A stretch of 64,000 nucleotides of DNA from Siccirubricoccus phaeus. GTDB taxonomy: Bacteria > Pseudomonadota > Alphaproteobacteria > Acetobacterales > Acetobacteraceae. The notes beneath the pieces were generated by a model that made no database searches, was not told the origin of the DNA, and was given only the letters and a program-made list of their open reading frames with translations. The position numbers and the translations under genes were made by a program. Position 1 is the first letter of the stretch. The number at the start of each line of letters is the position of its first letter. Shown here in pieces: positions 44,280 through 53,707 of this stretch. The stretch covers positions 333,953 to 397,952 of the forward strand of contig NZ_SRXO01000004.1 of NCBI RefSeq assembly GCF_008360935.1. Direction: 5' to 3'.

Positions 44280-44872
44280 GGGGTGGGCTCCGGGGGGGCG
44301 GGCTCCAGCAGCCGGGCCAGGGTGGCCTGCATGGCGGCGAGCTCCGCCGCGCCGGGGGTGTAGAGGTCGAAGATGCGGGCCATGAAAAGCCCGTCCGCCG
44401 CGGCCATGATGACCTGGCCATGGCCCAGGGGCAGGCCGTCCCCGGCGATCGCCTCCCGGATGCCGGCGACCACGGCCCGGGCGGGATCCAGCAGCGCCGG
44501 GTCGTGGTGGAAGCAGGCGAGGAAGACGGCGGCGGCGCGGCCGCAGCGTTCATCCACCGCTTCCGGGGCCGCGCCGAAGCCCCATTCCAGCATGGCGCGG
44601 GCGACGCGGCTGGGGCCTTCGGGCTGGCGGTCCACCGTGGCGGCGAAATCCTGCCGCATCCATTCGGCCATGCGGCCGAGCAGGGCGTGCAGCAGCGCTT
44701 CCTTGCTGGCGAAGTGGTAGAGCAGCCCGCCCTTGGAAACCCCGGCTTCCCTCGCCGCCGCATCCAGGGTGAGGCTGGCGACGCCGCGGGTGCGGATGAT
44801 CGCCTCGGCGGCGTCCAGGATGCGGGTGCGGGCATCGGGGCTGCCCGCTTGGTGCGCGATGGCGAGGGACAT
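44276..44872 (-). CDS. TetR-family transcriptional regulator
   Basis: 198 residues. The N-terminal helix-turn-helix is clear (RTRILDAAEAIIRTRG, then REAGVSKGGLLYHFASKEALL). The C-terminal ligand domain contains MLEWGF and HHDPALLDPARAV. It heads the operon with the small secreted protein and devBCA, and a 44-base inverted repeat lies eight bases upstream of its start. Presumably it represses its own exporter operon and is released by the exporter's cargo. Confidence 0.92.
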   Translation of the reverse strand: MSLAIAHQAGSPDARTRILDAAEAIIRTRGVASLTLDAAAREAGVSKGGLLYHFASKEALLHALLGRMAEWMRQDFAATVDRQPEGPSRVARAMLEWGFGAAPEAVDERCGRAAAVFLACFHHDPALLDPARAVVAGIREAIAGDGLPLGHGQVIMAAADGLFMARIFDLYTPGAAELAAMQATLARLLEPAPPEPTP

Positions 44873-44880
44873 GGGCCGAA

Positions 44881-44924
44881 ACTATACCGGCTGGACGGTG
44901 TGTCAACCGTCCGGCCGGTACAGT
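44881..44924. promoter_or_regulatory. Palindromic TetR operator overlapping promoter elements
   Basis: Inverted repeat with 19-base arms, ACTATACCGGCTGGACGGT and ACCGTCCGGCCGGTACAGT, matching at 17 of 19 positions around a 6-base spacer. Each arm itself has ACCG...CGGT symmetry, so two adjacent dimer sites are possible. On the minus strand TTGACA and TATAGT lie inside it, although only 14 bases apart. Confidence 0.8.
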
Positions 44925-45271
44925 TGTGTCGCGTGGCGGCCGCCCTGCGCGCGCCCACGGGCCGTGGAAACTGGGGTGGCGCAAAGGGCCGCTCCGGCCG
45001 GTGCGTCTCCGCCCGCCTGCTTCACCCCGTTGCGACCCCGCCCCGATCCATGGCAGCGGCGCGGCGTTGCCAAGGCTGTCGCCCCGGCGGCCGCATGATC
45101 ACCCGCAACCGCCGGGCGAGCGCACTTGCAACGCCGGCTTGTGCCGAAACATTCCGGATCATTACAGAAAGGCCGGCATGGCTGGCCCGCCCGCTGCGGA
45201 GAAGGCGCGGTGAGTCCTTGCAGAAGCGTTGCCACGTCGGCAGAACCCCGAGCAAAGGAGACCCCAGCCCC
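44925..45271. other. Intergenic stretch, nothing further recognised
   Basis: 347 bases between the TetR operator and the SapC-family gene. No supported gene; only the AAAGGAG ribosome site just before 45272 stands out. Confidence 0.5.
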
Positions 45272-46021
45272 ATGTCGGAATCGATCAACGGCGCTGCCGC
45301 CACCGCCCCGCAGCTGCCGCCCCTCTACCGCAGCCTGGAGGCGGTGACGCCCGAGCGCCACGGCAAGCTCCGCCTGCGGGATGCCGGGCTTGGCTTCGCC
45401 CGCACCCTCTCCGCCGTGCCGATCACCGCGGAGGAGATCCCGGTGGCGGCCCGGACGCTCGCCATCGTCTTCGCCGCCCAGGCGCCGCATCTGCCGGTCG
45501 CGCTCACCAGCCTGGTGCCGGAGAAGAACAACTTCATCGATGCTGGCGGGGCCTGGAAGATCGGCGCCTATGTGCCGGCCTATCTGCGCCGCTACCCCTT
45601 CTTCCTGCTGCGGGTCGCCGAGGCTTCGCAGGACCTCGCCCTCTGCGTCGATCCGTCCGCGCCGCAGCTCGGCACCGAGCAGGGCGAGCCGATGTTCACC
45701 GAGGACGGCAAGCTGGCGCCGCAGCTCGAGCGTGCCTTCGCCTTCACCCGCTCGGTCGAGGAGGCGATGCTGCGGACCCGGACGATGACGACGCGGCTGG
45801 CCGAGCTGGGCCTGCTGAAGCCGGCCCAGGTGCAGTTCGAGCGGCTGGGCAAGCCGCTGCGCATCGATGGCTTCTTCGCCGTGGACCGGCCGAGCCTGGC
45901 GGCGCTGCCGGCCGACCAGCTTGTCGAGCTGCGGGACCGGGGCTGGATGGAGGTGATCTACGCACATATGGTCTCGCTGGGCGGGTTGCCGGAGCTGGCC
46001 GCGGCGCTGCCGCCGGCGTGA
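45272..46021 (+). CDS. SapC-family protein
   Basis: 249 residues from ATG 45272, preceded by AAAGGAGACC. Family hallmarks are the early RHGKLRLRDAG-like segment, FAAQAPHLPVALTSLVPEKNNF and WKIGAYVPAYLRRYPFF, then CVDPSAPQL. SapC proteins are named from a Campylobacter surface-layer associated protein, but many in alphaproteobacteria stand alone with unknown roles. No signal peptide. Single-gene unit ended by the hairpins at 46027-46070. Confidence 0.85.
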   Translation: MSESINGAAATAPQLPPLYRSLEAVTPERHGKLRLRDAGLGFARTLSAVPITAEEIPVAARTLAIVFAAQAPHLPVALTSLVPEKNNFIDAGGAWKIGAYVPAYLRRYPFFLLRVAEASQDLALCVDPSAPQLGTEQGEPMFTEDGKLAPQLERAFAFTRSVEEAMLRTRTMTTRLAELGLLKPAQVQFERLGKPLRIDGFFAVDRPSLAALPADQLVELRDRGWMEVIYAHMVSLGGLPELAAALPPA

Positions 46022-46357
46022 GGGATGGGGGCTTCGCCCCCAGACCTCCGGCAGGGGGTGATGCCCCCTGCACCCCCGCCGGGGGGCGGACCACCCCGCG
46101 GAGCCCCGGTCCCGATCGGCGGGTTGCACCGCAAGCTCACACCGGGGTCCGGCGAGGGGTATCCTCCCCGGCGGAGGTGCGGGGTCGCGGGCACTGCCCC
46201 TGGCGACCTCCTGCCGGGGGCTTCGGGGCGGAGCCCCGCAGCAAACCCCAGGTCGTTTCAGGCTTTTAATCCGGCACCGGCAGCCGCCCCCGGTAGCCTT
46301 GCCCCGGCACGCGGGGTAGGAGTGGCGGCCTCGCCGCCCCGGGGGAGAGCCGTCCAG
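46022..46357. other. Intergenic region with two hairpins
   Basis: 336 bases. Apart from the hairpins at 46027-46070 it is C/G-rich spacer with no supported gene; GGGGGAGAG before 46358 is the ribosome site of the next gene. Confidence 0.55.
46027..46070 (+). terminator. Double hairpin after the SapC-family gene
   Basis: GGGGGC-TTC-GCCCCC (46027-46041) followed by CAGGGGG-TGATG-CCCCCTG (46052-46070), beginning six bases after the stop codon. No T-run. Confidence 0.6.
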
Positions 46358-47320
46358 ATGCCGAATCGCCGCCACCTGCTGGCCGCCGCCAGCCTGCTGC
46401 TCGCCGCCGGGGGGCGTCCGGCACTCGCGCAGGCGCGGTTCAACAGCCTCTACATGTTCATCCCCGCGGGGCCTGGCGGCGGCTGGGACGGGCTCGGCCG
46501 CGCCATCGAGCAGGTGGCGCGCCAGGCCGGCCTGGTCGGCACCTTCCAATTCGAGAATGTCGGCGGCGCCGGCGGCACCGTCGGCCTGCCCCGCTTCGTC
46601 GGCCAGCGCCGCGGCCGGCCGGACAGCCTGCTGGTCGCCGGCTCCATCATGGTCGGCGCGACGCTGACCAACCGCACCCCGGTCGGGCTGAAGGACCTGG
46701 TGCCGGTGGCGCGGCTGACGGCGGAGGCCGGCGTCATCGTCGTGCCGGCGCAGTCCGAGATCCAGGACCTCAAGGCCTTCCTCGAGGCGCTGAAGGCCAA
46801 TCCCGGCGGCGTCGCCATCGCCGGCGGCAGCGCGGGGGGGACGGACCACATCACCCTCGGGCTGATCCTGAAGGCGCTCGGCCATTCCGCGAAGGACGGG
46901 TCCTATGTCGCCTTCGCCGGCGGCGGGCCGGCCCAGGCGGCGATCCTCGGCGCCCAGGTGAAGGCCGGCATCTCCGGGCTTTCGGAATTCGCCGAGCAGA
47001 TCAAGGCCGGCCGCATGCGCGCCTTGGCGACGACGGGCGCTGAGCGCACCGACCCTGCCGTGCCGACCCTGAAGGAAAGCGGCGTGGATGTGGTGATGAC
47101 CAATTGGCGTGGCGTCTTCGCCCCGCCCGGCCTCCGCCCCGAGGCGCGGCAGAAGCTGGTGGATTTCATCACCGAGCTGCACGCCCTGCCGGCCTGGCGG
47201 GAGATGCTGAAGACCCGCGACTGGGCGGACGCCTTCCTGACCGGCGATGCCTTCACCGCCTTCCTGGCGGAGGACCAGGCCAAGACCGAGGCGGTGCTGA
47301 AGGAGGTGGGGCTGGCGTGA
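46358..47320 (+). CDS. tctC: Tripartite tricarboxylate transporter binding protein
   Basis: 320 residues from ATG 46358 with GGGGGAGAGCC upstream. Signal peptide MPNRRHLLAAASLLLAAGG... ending ALA, then ARFNSLYMFIPAGPGGGWDGLGR, VGGAGGTVGL and GGSAGGTDHI. It differs from the other Bug proteins in the window and resembles the group binding citrate-like tricarboxylates. Its stop overlaps the GTG of tctB by 4 bases, making a coupled tctCBA set. Confidence 0.92.
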   Translation: MPNRRHLLAAASLLLAAGGRPALAQARFNSLYMFIPAGPGGGWDGLGRAIEQVARQAGLVGTFQFENVGGAGGTVGLPRFVGQRRGRPDSLLVAGSIMVGATLTNRTPVGLKDLVPVARLTAEAGVIVVPAQSEIQDLKAFLEALKANPGGVAIAGGSAGGTDHITLGLILKALGHSAKDGSYVAFAGGGPAQAAILGAQVKAGISGLSEFAEQIKAGRMRALATTGAERTDPAVPTLKESGVDVVMTNWRGVFAPPGLRPEARQKLVDFITELHALPAWREMLKTRDWADAFLTGDAFTAFLAEDQAKTEAVLKEVGLA

Positions 47321-47871
47321 GCGCGCCGGGTTCGCCGGGCAGGGTGCTGCAGGCCGCGCCGGCGCCCCGCCCGGCCATCCTGCCCGATCTCTGGGTCGGG
47401 CTGTTCGTCATCGCGCTGGGCGGGCTGGCGCTGTGGCAGGCGGCGACCATCCCGACCTCGCCCATCTATGCCCAGGTGGGGCCGAAGGCGGTGCCCTTCG
47501 CCATCGCCGCCGGGCTGCTGCTGCTGGGGGCGGGGCTGACCTATGCGGCGCTGCGCGGCGGCTGGTCCCACACGCTGGAGGAAATGGCGGAGGCGCCGCC
47601 GACCAATTGGCGCGCCATCACCCTGATGCTGGCCGGGCTGCTGGCGAATCTGGTGCTGATCGGGCCCTGCGGCTTTTCCATCGCCGCTTCCGCGCAATTC
47701 GTGCTGGTGGCGGCCGCCTTCGGCTCCCGCCATTTGCTGCGCGACCTGGGGCTGGCGGTGGTGCTGACGCTGCTGGTGTGGTTCGGCTTCGTCGAGGGGC
47801 TGGGGGTGAATATCGGCGCCGGCTATCTGGAGAATCTGGTGCTGATGGCGCTGGGGCAGGAGATCAACTGA
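47317..47871 (+). CDS. tctB: TctB-like small permease subunit
   Basis: 184 residues from GTG 47317, which overlaps the tctC stop as GTGA. Four membrane segments (DLWVGLFVIALGGLALWQA; VPFAIAAGLLLLGAGLTYAAL; ITLMLAGLLANLVLIGPCGF; LLRDLGLAVVLTLLVWFGF) with a conserved-looking IAASAQFVLVAAAFGSR between. Its TGA forms TGATG with the ATG of a repeat-encoded reading frame rather than directly with tctA, which is unusual. Confidence 0.88.
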   Translation: MSAPGSPGRVLQAAPAPRPAILPDLWVGLFVIALGGLALWQAATIPTSPIYAQVGPKAVPFAIAAGLLLLGAGLTYAALRGGWSHTLEEMAEAPPTNWRAITLMLAGLLANLVLIGPCGFSIAASAQFVLVAAAFGSRHLLRDLGLAVVLTLLVWFGFVEGLGVNIGAGYLENLVLMALGQEIN

Positions 47872-48128
47872 TGGCGGTGCGGCCCGCCGATCCCCGCCGC
47901 TTTGCTCCGGAAGCAGGACGCATGTTGGCGCGGCCCGCCGATTCCCGTCGCTTTGCTCCGGAGGCAGGACGCATGTTGGCGCGGCCCGCCGATCCCTGTC
48001 GCTTTGCTCCGGAGGCGGGACGCATGTTGGCGCGGCCTGCCGATCCCCGTCGCTTCGTGCCGGGGGCGGGACGCATGTTGGCGCGGCCTGCTGATCCCCA
48101 CCGCCTCGCGCCGGGGGCAGGACGCTGA
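47871..48128 (+). CDS. 85-residue reading frame made of 51-bp tandem repeats, wedged between tctB and tctA
   Basis: Starts at the ATG of a TGATG junction with tctB and stops at the TGA of a second TGATG junction with tctA. It consists of five 17-residue units of the form [17 protein letters not shown] (first unit begins MAVRPADP). The units are in frame and contain no stop, so translation could pass from tctB through it to tctA. Arginine-, proline- and alanine-rich, no membrane segment, no family known to me. It may be a spacer repeat that keeps translational coupling rather than a functional protein. Confidence 0.5.
   Translation: MAVRPADPRRFAPEAGRMLARPADSRRFAPEAGRMLARPADPCRFAPEAGRMLARPADPRRFVPGAGRMLARPADPHRLAPGAGR
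47874..48125 (+). repeat. 51-bp tandem repeat, five units
   Basis: Five head-to-tail copies separated by no spacers; GCGGCCCGCCGAT recurs at about 47881, 47932, 47983, with GCGGCCTGCCGAT and GCGGCCTGCTGAT in the last two. The period is exactly 17 codons. Copies differ by few substitutions, suggesting recent amplification. Confidence 0.85.
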
Positions 48129-49624
48129 TGGACCCCATCTCCGGCCTCGCCCTCGGCTTCGGCCATGCGCTGAGCCTCGCCAATCTCGGCTGGGCGCTGC
48201 TCGGCTGCTTCCTCGGCACTGCGGTGGGCGTGCTGCCCGGCATCGGGCCGGCGCTGACCATCGCCCTGCTGCTGCCCATCACCTTCCAGGTGGAGGCGAC
48301 CGGCGCCTTCATCCTGTTCTGCGGCGTCTTCTACGGCGCCATGTATGGCGGCTCCACCACCTCCATCCTGCTGAACACGCCGGGCGAGAGCGGTTCCATC
48401 ATCACCGCCCTGGAAGGCGCGAAGATGGCGCGGCATGGCCGCGCCGGGCCGGCGCTGGCGACGGCCGCCATCGGCAGCTTCGTCGCCGGCACCATCGGCA
48501 CGCTCGGCATCTCCTTCCTCGGGCCGGTGGTGGTGGAGCTGGCGCTGAAGCTGGGGCCGGCCGAGTATTTTGCGCTGATGGTGCTGTGCTTCGTCACCGT
48601 CTCGGCGGTACTCGGCGGCTCGCCGCTGCGCGGCCTCACCAGCCTGTTCTTCGGCCTGCTGCTCGGCCTCATCGGCATCGATCTGCAGACCGGCCAGCCG
48701 CGCATGACGCTCGGCGTGCCGGAGCTGCTGGACGGGGTGAATGTGGTCCTCGTCGCCGTCGCCCTCTTCGCGGTGGGGGAGACGCTCCACCTCGCCTGGC
48801 GCCATGCGGGGGGCGAGCCGGAGGTGCGGCCGGTGGGGCGGCTGATGATGTCCCGCGCCGATTGGAAGCGCAGCATCTTCCCCTGGCTTCGCGGCTCGCT
48901 GCTGGGCTTCCCCTTCGGCGTCATGCCGGCCGGCGGCACGGAAATGCCGACCATGCTGAGCTACTACGCCGAGAAGAAGCTGGCCCCGCCCGAGGCACAG
49001 CAGGAATTCGGCACCACCGGCGCCATCGAGGGCGTGGCCGGGCCGGAAGCCGCCAACAACGCCGCCGCCGCCGGGGTGCTGGTGCCGATGCTGACCCTCG
49101 GCCTGCCGACCAGCGCCACCGCCGCCATCATGCTGAGCGCCTTCCAGAGCTACGGCATCAATCCCGGGCCGCTGCTGTTCGAGCAGCAGGGGGCGCTGGT
49201 CTGGACGCTGATCGCCAGCCTCTACGTTGCCAACGTCATGCTGGTGGTGCTGAACCTGCCGCTGGTCGGGCTGTGGGCGCGCATCCTGAAGATTCCGCAG
49301 CCGCAGCTCTATGCCGGCATCCTGGTCTTCGCGACCATCGGCACCTACGGCATCTCCAACAGCGTGACCGATCTGGTGCTGCTCTACGTCATCGGCATCA
49401 TCGGCATGTTCATGCGGCGCTTCGATTTCCCGACGGCGCCGGTGGTCATCGGCATGATCCTGGGGCCGATGGCGGAACAGGCGATGCGCCAGGCGCTGAC
49501 CATCAGCCAGGGGGATTGGCTGACCTTCGTCACCCGGCCGGGGAGCCTCGCCATCCTGCTGCTGGCGGTGGCGGCGCTGCTGGGGCCGAGGGTGTACGCG
49601 GCGATGCGGCGGGCGCCAGGATAG
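48128..49624 (+). CDS. tctA: TctA-like large permease subunit
   Basis: 498 residues, about twelve membrane segments. Family loops [19 protein letters not shown] (near 38) and [21 protein letters not shown] (near 262), then [27 protein letters not shown]. The ATG lies in a TGATG junction with the repeat-encoded frame. It is a paralogue of the TctA at 11547-13049 and imports the ligand of the tctC product. Confidence 0.93.
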   Translation: MDPISGLALGFGHALSLANLGWALLGCFLGTAVGVLPGIGPALTIALLLPITFQVEATGAFILFCGVFYGAMYGGSTTSILLNTPGESGSIITALEGAKMARHGRAGPALATAAIGSFVAGTIGTLGISFLGPVVVELALKLGPAEYFALMVLCFVTVSAVLGGSPLRGLTSLFFGLLLGLIGIDLQTGQPRMTLGVPELLDGVNVVLVAVALFAVGETLHLAWRHAGGEPEVRPVGRLMMSRADWKRSIFPWLRGSLLGFPFGVMPAGGTEMPTMLSYYAEKKLAPPEAQQEFGTTGAIEGVAGPEAANNAAAAGVLVPMLTLGLPTSATAAIMLSAFQSYGINPGPLLFEQQGALVWTLIASLYVANVMLVVLNLPLVGLWARILKIPQPQLYAGILVFATIGTYGISNSVTDLVLLYVIGIIGMFMRRFDFPTAPVVIGMILGPMAEQAMRQALTISQGDWLTFVTRPGSLAILLLAVAALLGPRVYAAMRRAPG

Positions 49625-49629
49625 AGGAA

Positions 49630-49642
49630 AGCTCTAATAGCT
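49630..49642. promoter_or_regulatory. Candidate operator of the ccdAB-like pair (AGCTCTAATAGCT)
   Basis: Imperfect palindrome AGCT-CTAAT-AGCT just upstream of a possible promoter, TTGTGC (49644-49649) and TAGGCT (49667-49672) spaced by 17 bases. If the promoter is real, transcription would begin at about the GTG at 49680, giving a leaderless mRNA. The antitoxin has a Cro-like DNA-binding domain and could bind here. Confidence 0.4.
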
Positions 49643-49679
49643 CTTGTGCAGGACCTTCGCCCTCGCTAGGCTGATCCCC

Positions 49680-50111
49680 GTGGCAACGTCGCATCCTCCG
49701 TCCGAGGCCTTGGAAGCCGCCATCCAGGCGGCCGGCGGCGCCAGCGCGCTCGCCAGGGCGCTGGGGCTGACGCCGGGCGTGGTGACGCAATGGCGCAAGG
49801 CCGGGCGGGTGCCGGCGGAGCGGGTCCGGGCCATCAGCCAGGCCACCGGCGTGCCGCCCGAGGCCCTGCGGCCGGACCTGTTCCCCGCCGAGACCGCGCC
49901 GCCGGGCTTCGCCGAAGCCCAGCAACCCCTGCTGCAGCAGGCGGCGGGGCTCGGCCTGGATGCCGAGGCGATCGCCCGGCAGGCGCTGCGCGAGGCGGTG
50001 GGGCGGGAGAAGGCCCGCCGCTGGGCGGAGGAGAACCGCGAGGCGATCGAGGCCTGGACCCGCTATTTCGAGGAGAACGACACGCCCCTGGCGGCCTACC
50101 GCCACTTCTGA
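49680..50111 (+). CDS. CcdA-like antitoxin with N-terminal Cro/YdaS-type DNA-binding domain
   Basis: 143 residues from GTG 49680 (a TTG at 49644 is an alternative). Residues 8-68 are a YdaS/Cro-like helix-turn-helix (GGASALARALGLTPGVVTQW, then GRVPAERVRAISQATGV, RPDLFP). Residues 90-143 match the toxin-binding tail of CcdA: ALREAVGREKARRWAEENRE, then a helix ending YFEENDTPLAAYRHF. Classical CcdA has a ribbon-helix-helix N-terminus, so this is a domain swap. The stop overlaps the downstream toxin start (TGATG). Confidence 0.82.
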   Translation: MATSHPPSEALEAAIQAAGGASALARALGLTPGVVTQWRKAGRVPAERVRAISQATGVPPEALRPDLFPAETAPPGFAEAQQPLLQQAAGLGLDAEAIARQALREAVGREKARRWAEENREAIEAWTRYFEENDTPLAAYRHF

Positions 50112-50410
50112 TGCCGCGCTTCGATCTCTACCCGGGCCGGCAGGGGGTGCCTTACCTGCTCGATGTCCAGTCGGACCATCTGGAGCGGCTGCCGACCCGC
50201 ATGGTGGTGCCGCTGGGCGTCCCCGATACGACGCTGCCGCCCTTCCGTGACCTGACCCCGACCCTGCTGGTGGATGGCGCGCCGCATGTGATGCTGACGC
50301 CCCTGATGGCCGCTGTCCCACGCCGCCTGCTCGGCCGCCCCATCGGCAATTTGCTGGACCAGGCCGATGACATCACCCGCGCCCTGGGCATCCTGCTGAC
50401 CGGCTTCTGA
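50111..50410 (+). CDS. ccdB: CcdB-like toxin
   Basis: 99 residues, close to the 101 of F-plasmid CcdB, with the matching opening FDLYPGRQGVPYLLDVQSD, TRMVVPLGVPD and VMLTPLMAAVPRRLLG. CcdB poisons DNA gyrase, needing its last three residues (Trp-Gly-Ile in F). Here the end is TGF: glycine is kept, tryptophan is replaced by threonine, so gyrase poisoning may be weakened or altered. It starts in the TGATG overlap with the antitoxin gene. Chromosomal copies often serve stress or addiction roles. Confidence 0.83.
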   Translation: MPRFDLYPGRQGVPYLLDVQSDHLERLPTRMVVPLGVPDTTLPPFRDLTPTLLVDGAPHVMLTPLMAAVPRRLLGRPIGNLLDQADDITRALGILLTGF

Positions 50411-50521
50411 GGCCCGCCGGGCCCGGCCGGCGGGGGGGGCTTCGAGCCGCCCGTCCCCGCGCCCGCCTTCCACGCCCGCCTTGCCTGTTCTATGACCCCT
50501 GGCTTCGGACGGGGACGACCA

Positions 50522-51735
<1,214 letters not shown>

Positions 51736-51739
<4 letters not shown>

Positions 51740-52554
51740 GCCGCATCGCCGCCCGGTTCGCTGCGCTGAAGGCCGCCGGCCGCGGCGCCCTGGTCACCTA
51801 TCTGCAGGGCTATGATCCGGACCCGGCCACCTCCCTCGCGCTGCTGCGCGGCCTGCCGGGCGCTGGCGCCGACCTCATCGAAGTGGGCGTGCCCTTCACC
51901 GACCCGATGGCGGACGGCCCCGCCATCCAGCGCGCCGCGCTGCGCGCGCTGAAGGCCGGCGCGACGCTGGCCGGCGTGCTCGCCCTGGTGCGTGATTTCC
52001 GCAGCGAGGACCAGACCACCCCCATCGTGCTGATGGGCTACTACAACCCCATCCTGGCCTATGGCACGGAGCGCTTCTGCACCGACGCCGCCGCTTCCGG
52101 CGTCGATGGCCTCATCGTGGTGGACGTGCCGCCGGAAGAGGCCGACGAGATCGAGCCGCTGACCAAGGCGGCGGGCCTCGACCTCATCCGCCTGGTGGCG
52201 CCGACCACGGACGAGGCGCGGCTGCCGCGCGTGCTCGCGGCGACCAGCGGCTTCATCTACTACGTCTCCATCACCGGCATCACCGGCACGAAAAGCGCCA
52301 GCAGCGCCAGCCTGGCGGAGGCGATCCCACGGCTCCGCCGCCACACCGAGCTGCCGATCGCCATCGGCTTCGGCATCCGTACCCCGGCCCAGGCGGCGGA
52401 AGCGGCGAAGCTGGCGGACGGCGCCGTGGTGGGGACGGCGCTGGTGGATGCGCTGGCGGCCAGCCTGGACGCCTCGGGCCAGGCCCGGCCCAATACCGTG
52501 CGCCTCGTGCTGGACCAGGTGCGGAGCCTTTCGGAGGCGATCCGCGGCGCTTGA
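51736..52554 (+). CDS. trpA: Tryptophan synthase alpha chain
   Basis: 272 residues from a GTG overlapping the trpB stop. Catalytic E49 ([12 protein letters not shown]) and D60 (DPMADGP) are at the same positions as in the Salmonella enzyme, and the phosphate-binding loop reads [11 protein letters not shown]. It cleaves indole-3-glycerol phosphate to indole. The coupled trpBA pair is followed by a bidirectional hairpin. Confidence 0.97.
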
Positions 52555-52599
52555 GGAGGGCGTCGCGGCAGTGCCGTAACCTCTCTTCAAACTCCACCC

Positions 52600-52623
52600 G
52601 CCAAAGGCCGCAGGGCCTTTGGC
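52600..52623. terminator. Bidirectional hairpin between trpA and pxpA
   Basis: Perfect stem GCCAAAGGCC-GCAG-GGCCTTTGGC between convergent genes, 45 bases after the trpA stop and 9 bases from the pxpA stop. Its arms resemble those of the hairpin at 30175-30196. Confidence 0.7.
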
Positions 52624-52632
52624 AACCTCGAG

Positions 52633-53364
52633 TCAGCGCACAACCCCTCGGACGGCGCGGGCCACGGCCACGGCGTTCGGGGTGTCCGAATGCAGGCAGA
52701 CGCTGTCGCGGCCTACCGCCACATCCACGCCGCCGACGCTGCGCGCCAGGCCCTCGGCCAGGGCGCGGGCGCAGCGCTCGGCCGCCAAGGCTGGGTCCAC
52801 CGGCGGATGCTCGCGGGTGATGATCAGCTTGCCGTCATCGGCATAGTCCAGATCGGCATAGTATTCCGCCACCAAGCGGTGGCCGCGCGCCAGGTACACG
52901 CTCTCATGCAGCGTGCCGGGCAGGCCGAGGATCGGCACCTGGAACACATCCGCCGCATCGCACACCGCCTGCGCCACATGGTTCTGCCGCGCCGCCATGC
53001 CGTAGAGCGCGCCATGCGGCTTGATGTGGTGCAGCACCATGCCCTCGGCCCGCAGCATGCCGGCCAGGGCGCCGATCTGGTAGATCAGCGCATCCGCCAG
53101 CTCGTCCCGGCCCATCGCCATCTCCCGCCGGCCGAAGCCCTGGCGGTCCGGCAGCGAGGGATGCGCCCCCACCGCCACGCCATGCCGCTTCGCCAGCCGC
53201 ACCGTGGCATGCATCCAGCTCGGATCCCCGGCATGGAAGCCGCAGGCGATATTGGCCAGGTCGATCAGCGGCATCAGCGCCGTGTCATCGCCGATCCGCC
53301 AGGGCCCGTAGCCCTCGCCCATGTCGCAATTGATCGTCGCCACGCGCCGTACCTCCACGCCCAC
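52633..53364 (-). CDS. pxpA: 5-oxoprolinase subunit A (LamB/YcsF family)
   Basis: 243 residues of the LamB/YcsF family: INCDMGEGYGPWRIGDD at the start, NIACGFHAGDP, VGAHPSLPDRQGFGRR and HHIKPHGALYG. PxpA works with PxpB and PxpC in ATP-dependent opening of 5-oxoproline to glutamate; neither partner is adjacent here. Single gene between a terminator and a repeat cluster. Function as oxoprolinase rests on family only. Confidence 0.88.
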   Translation of the reverse strand: MGVEVRRVATINCDMGEGYGPWRIGDDTALMPLIDLANIACGFHAGDPSWMHATVRLAKRHGVAVGAHPSLPDRQGFGRREMAMGRDELADALIYQIGALAGMLRAEGMVLHHIKPHGALYGMAARQNHVAQAVCDAADVFQVPILGLPGTLHESVYLARGHRLVAEYYADLDYADDGKLIITREHPPVDPALAAERCARALAEGLARSVGGVDVAVGRDSVCLHSDTPNAVAVARAVRGVVR

Positions 53365-53382
53365 GCCGGGCCACCTGCCCTC

Positions 53383-53590
53383 TAGAGCGGGATCGGTTGA
53401 GCTGCGCTCACCCGCCCCGCTCTAGAGCGTCTTCGCGCTGACTGCGCAGCGTGAAGACGCTCTATCTTATTGATGGTAGAGCAGATTCACGCCTCCGAGC
53501 GATGCCGCCCTCCGGCGATCTGCTCTAGCTCATTGTTCGGTCGCGTGATTCACGGTTTCGGTCGATTCGACCTCAACCGATCACGCTCTA
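53383..53590. mobile_element. MITE-like palindromic cluster B (modules 1-3-4-2)
   Basis: Same modules as cluster A in another order: module 1 (53385-53422), module 3 (53425-53462), a 14-base spacer ending in TA, module 4 (53479-53525), module 2 (53528-53588), all separated by TA. Relative to cluster A the module 3-4 block sits inside the 1-2 unit at its internal TA, which looks like a nested TA-targeted insertion. Confidence 0.75.
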
Positions 53591-53601
53591 ACGCCACGCC
53601 G

Positions 53602-53706
53602 GCCGCCCGTCGCCTGCCGGGGCTTTGCCTCGGCGGGCTGTGCCGAAGCGCCGCTCGATAAGCGAATCCGGGGCCCCCATGGCGTTGTGCAGCAACGTCA
53701 CGGGGA
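53602..53706 (-). repeat. Dispersed two-stem-loop repeat, copy 2 (about 105 bp)
   Basis: Diverged copy of the repeat at 41530-41634, sharing CGAATCCGGGGCCCCC-like (copy 1: GGAGTCCGGGGCCCCC) and GGCTGTGC segments. It adjoins the stop codon of the downstream Bug gene. The small stem reads CGTTG/CAACG versus CATCG/CGATG in copy 1, so two pairs changed together. Confidence 0.65.
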
Positions 53707-53707
53707 G

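Larger units (their letters stand above)
53365..53707. other. Intergenic region filled by repeats
   Basis: 343 bases between two minus-strand genes, almost entirely MITE-like cluster B (53383-53590) and stem-loop repeat copy 2 (53602-53706). No gene. Confidence 0.7.

Noticed and set aside
44420..46021. Long version of the SapC-family gene starting at 44420
   Set aside because: The extension runs antisense through the TetR gene and its operator; ATG 45272 has a strong ribosome site.
47871..48128. CRISPR array
   Set aside because: Units are contiguous without spacers and no cas genes are near.
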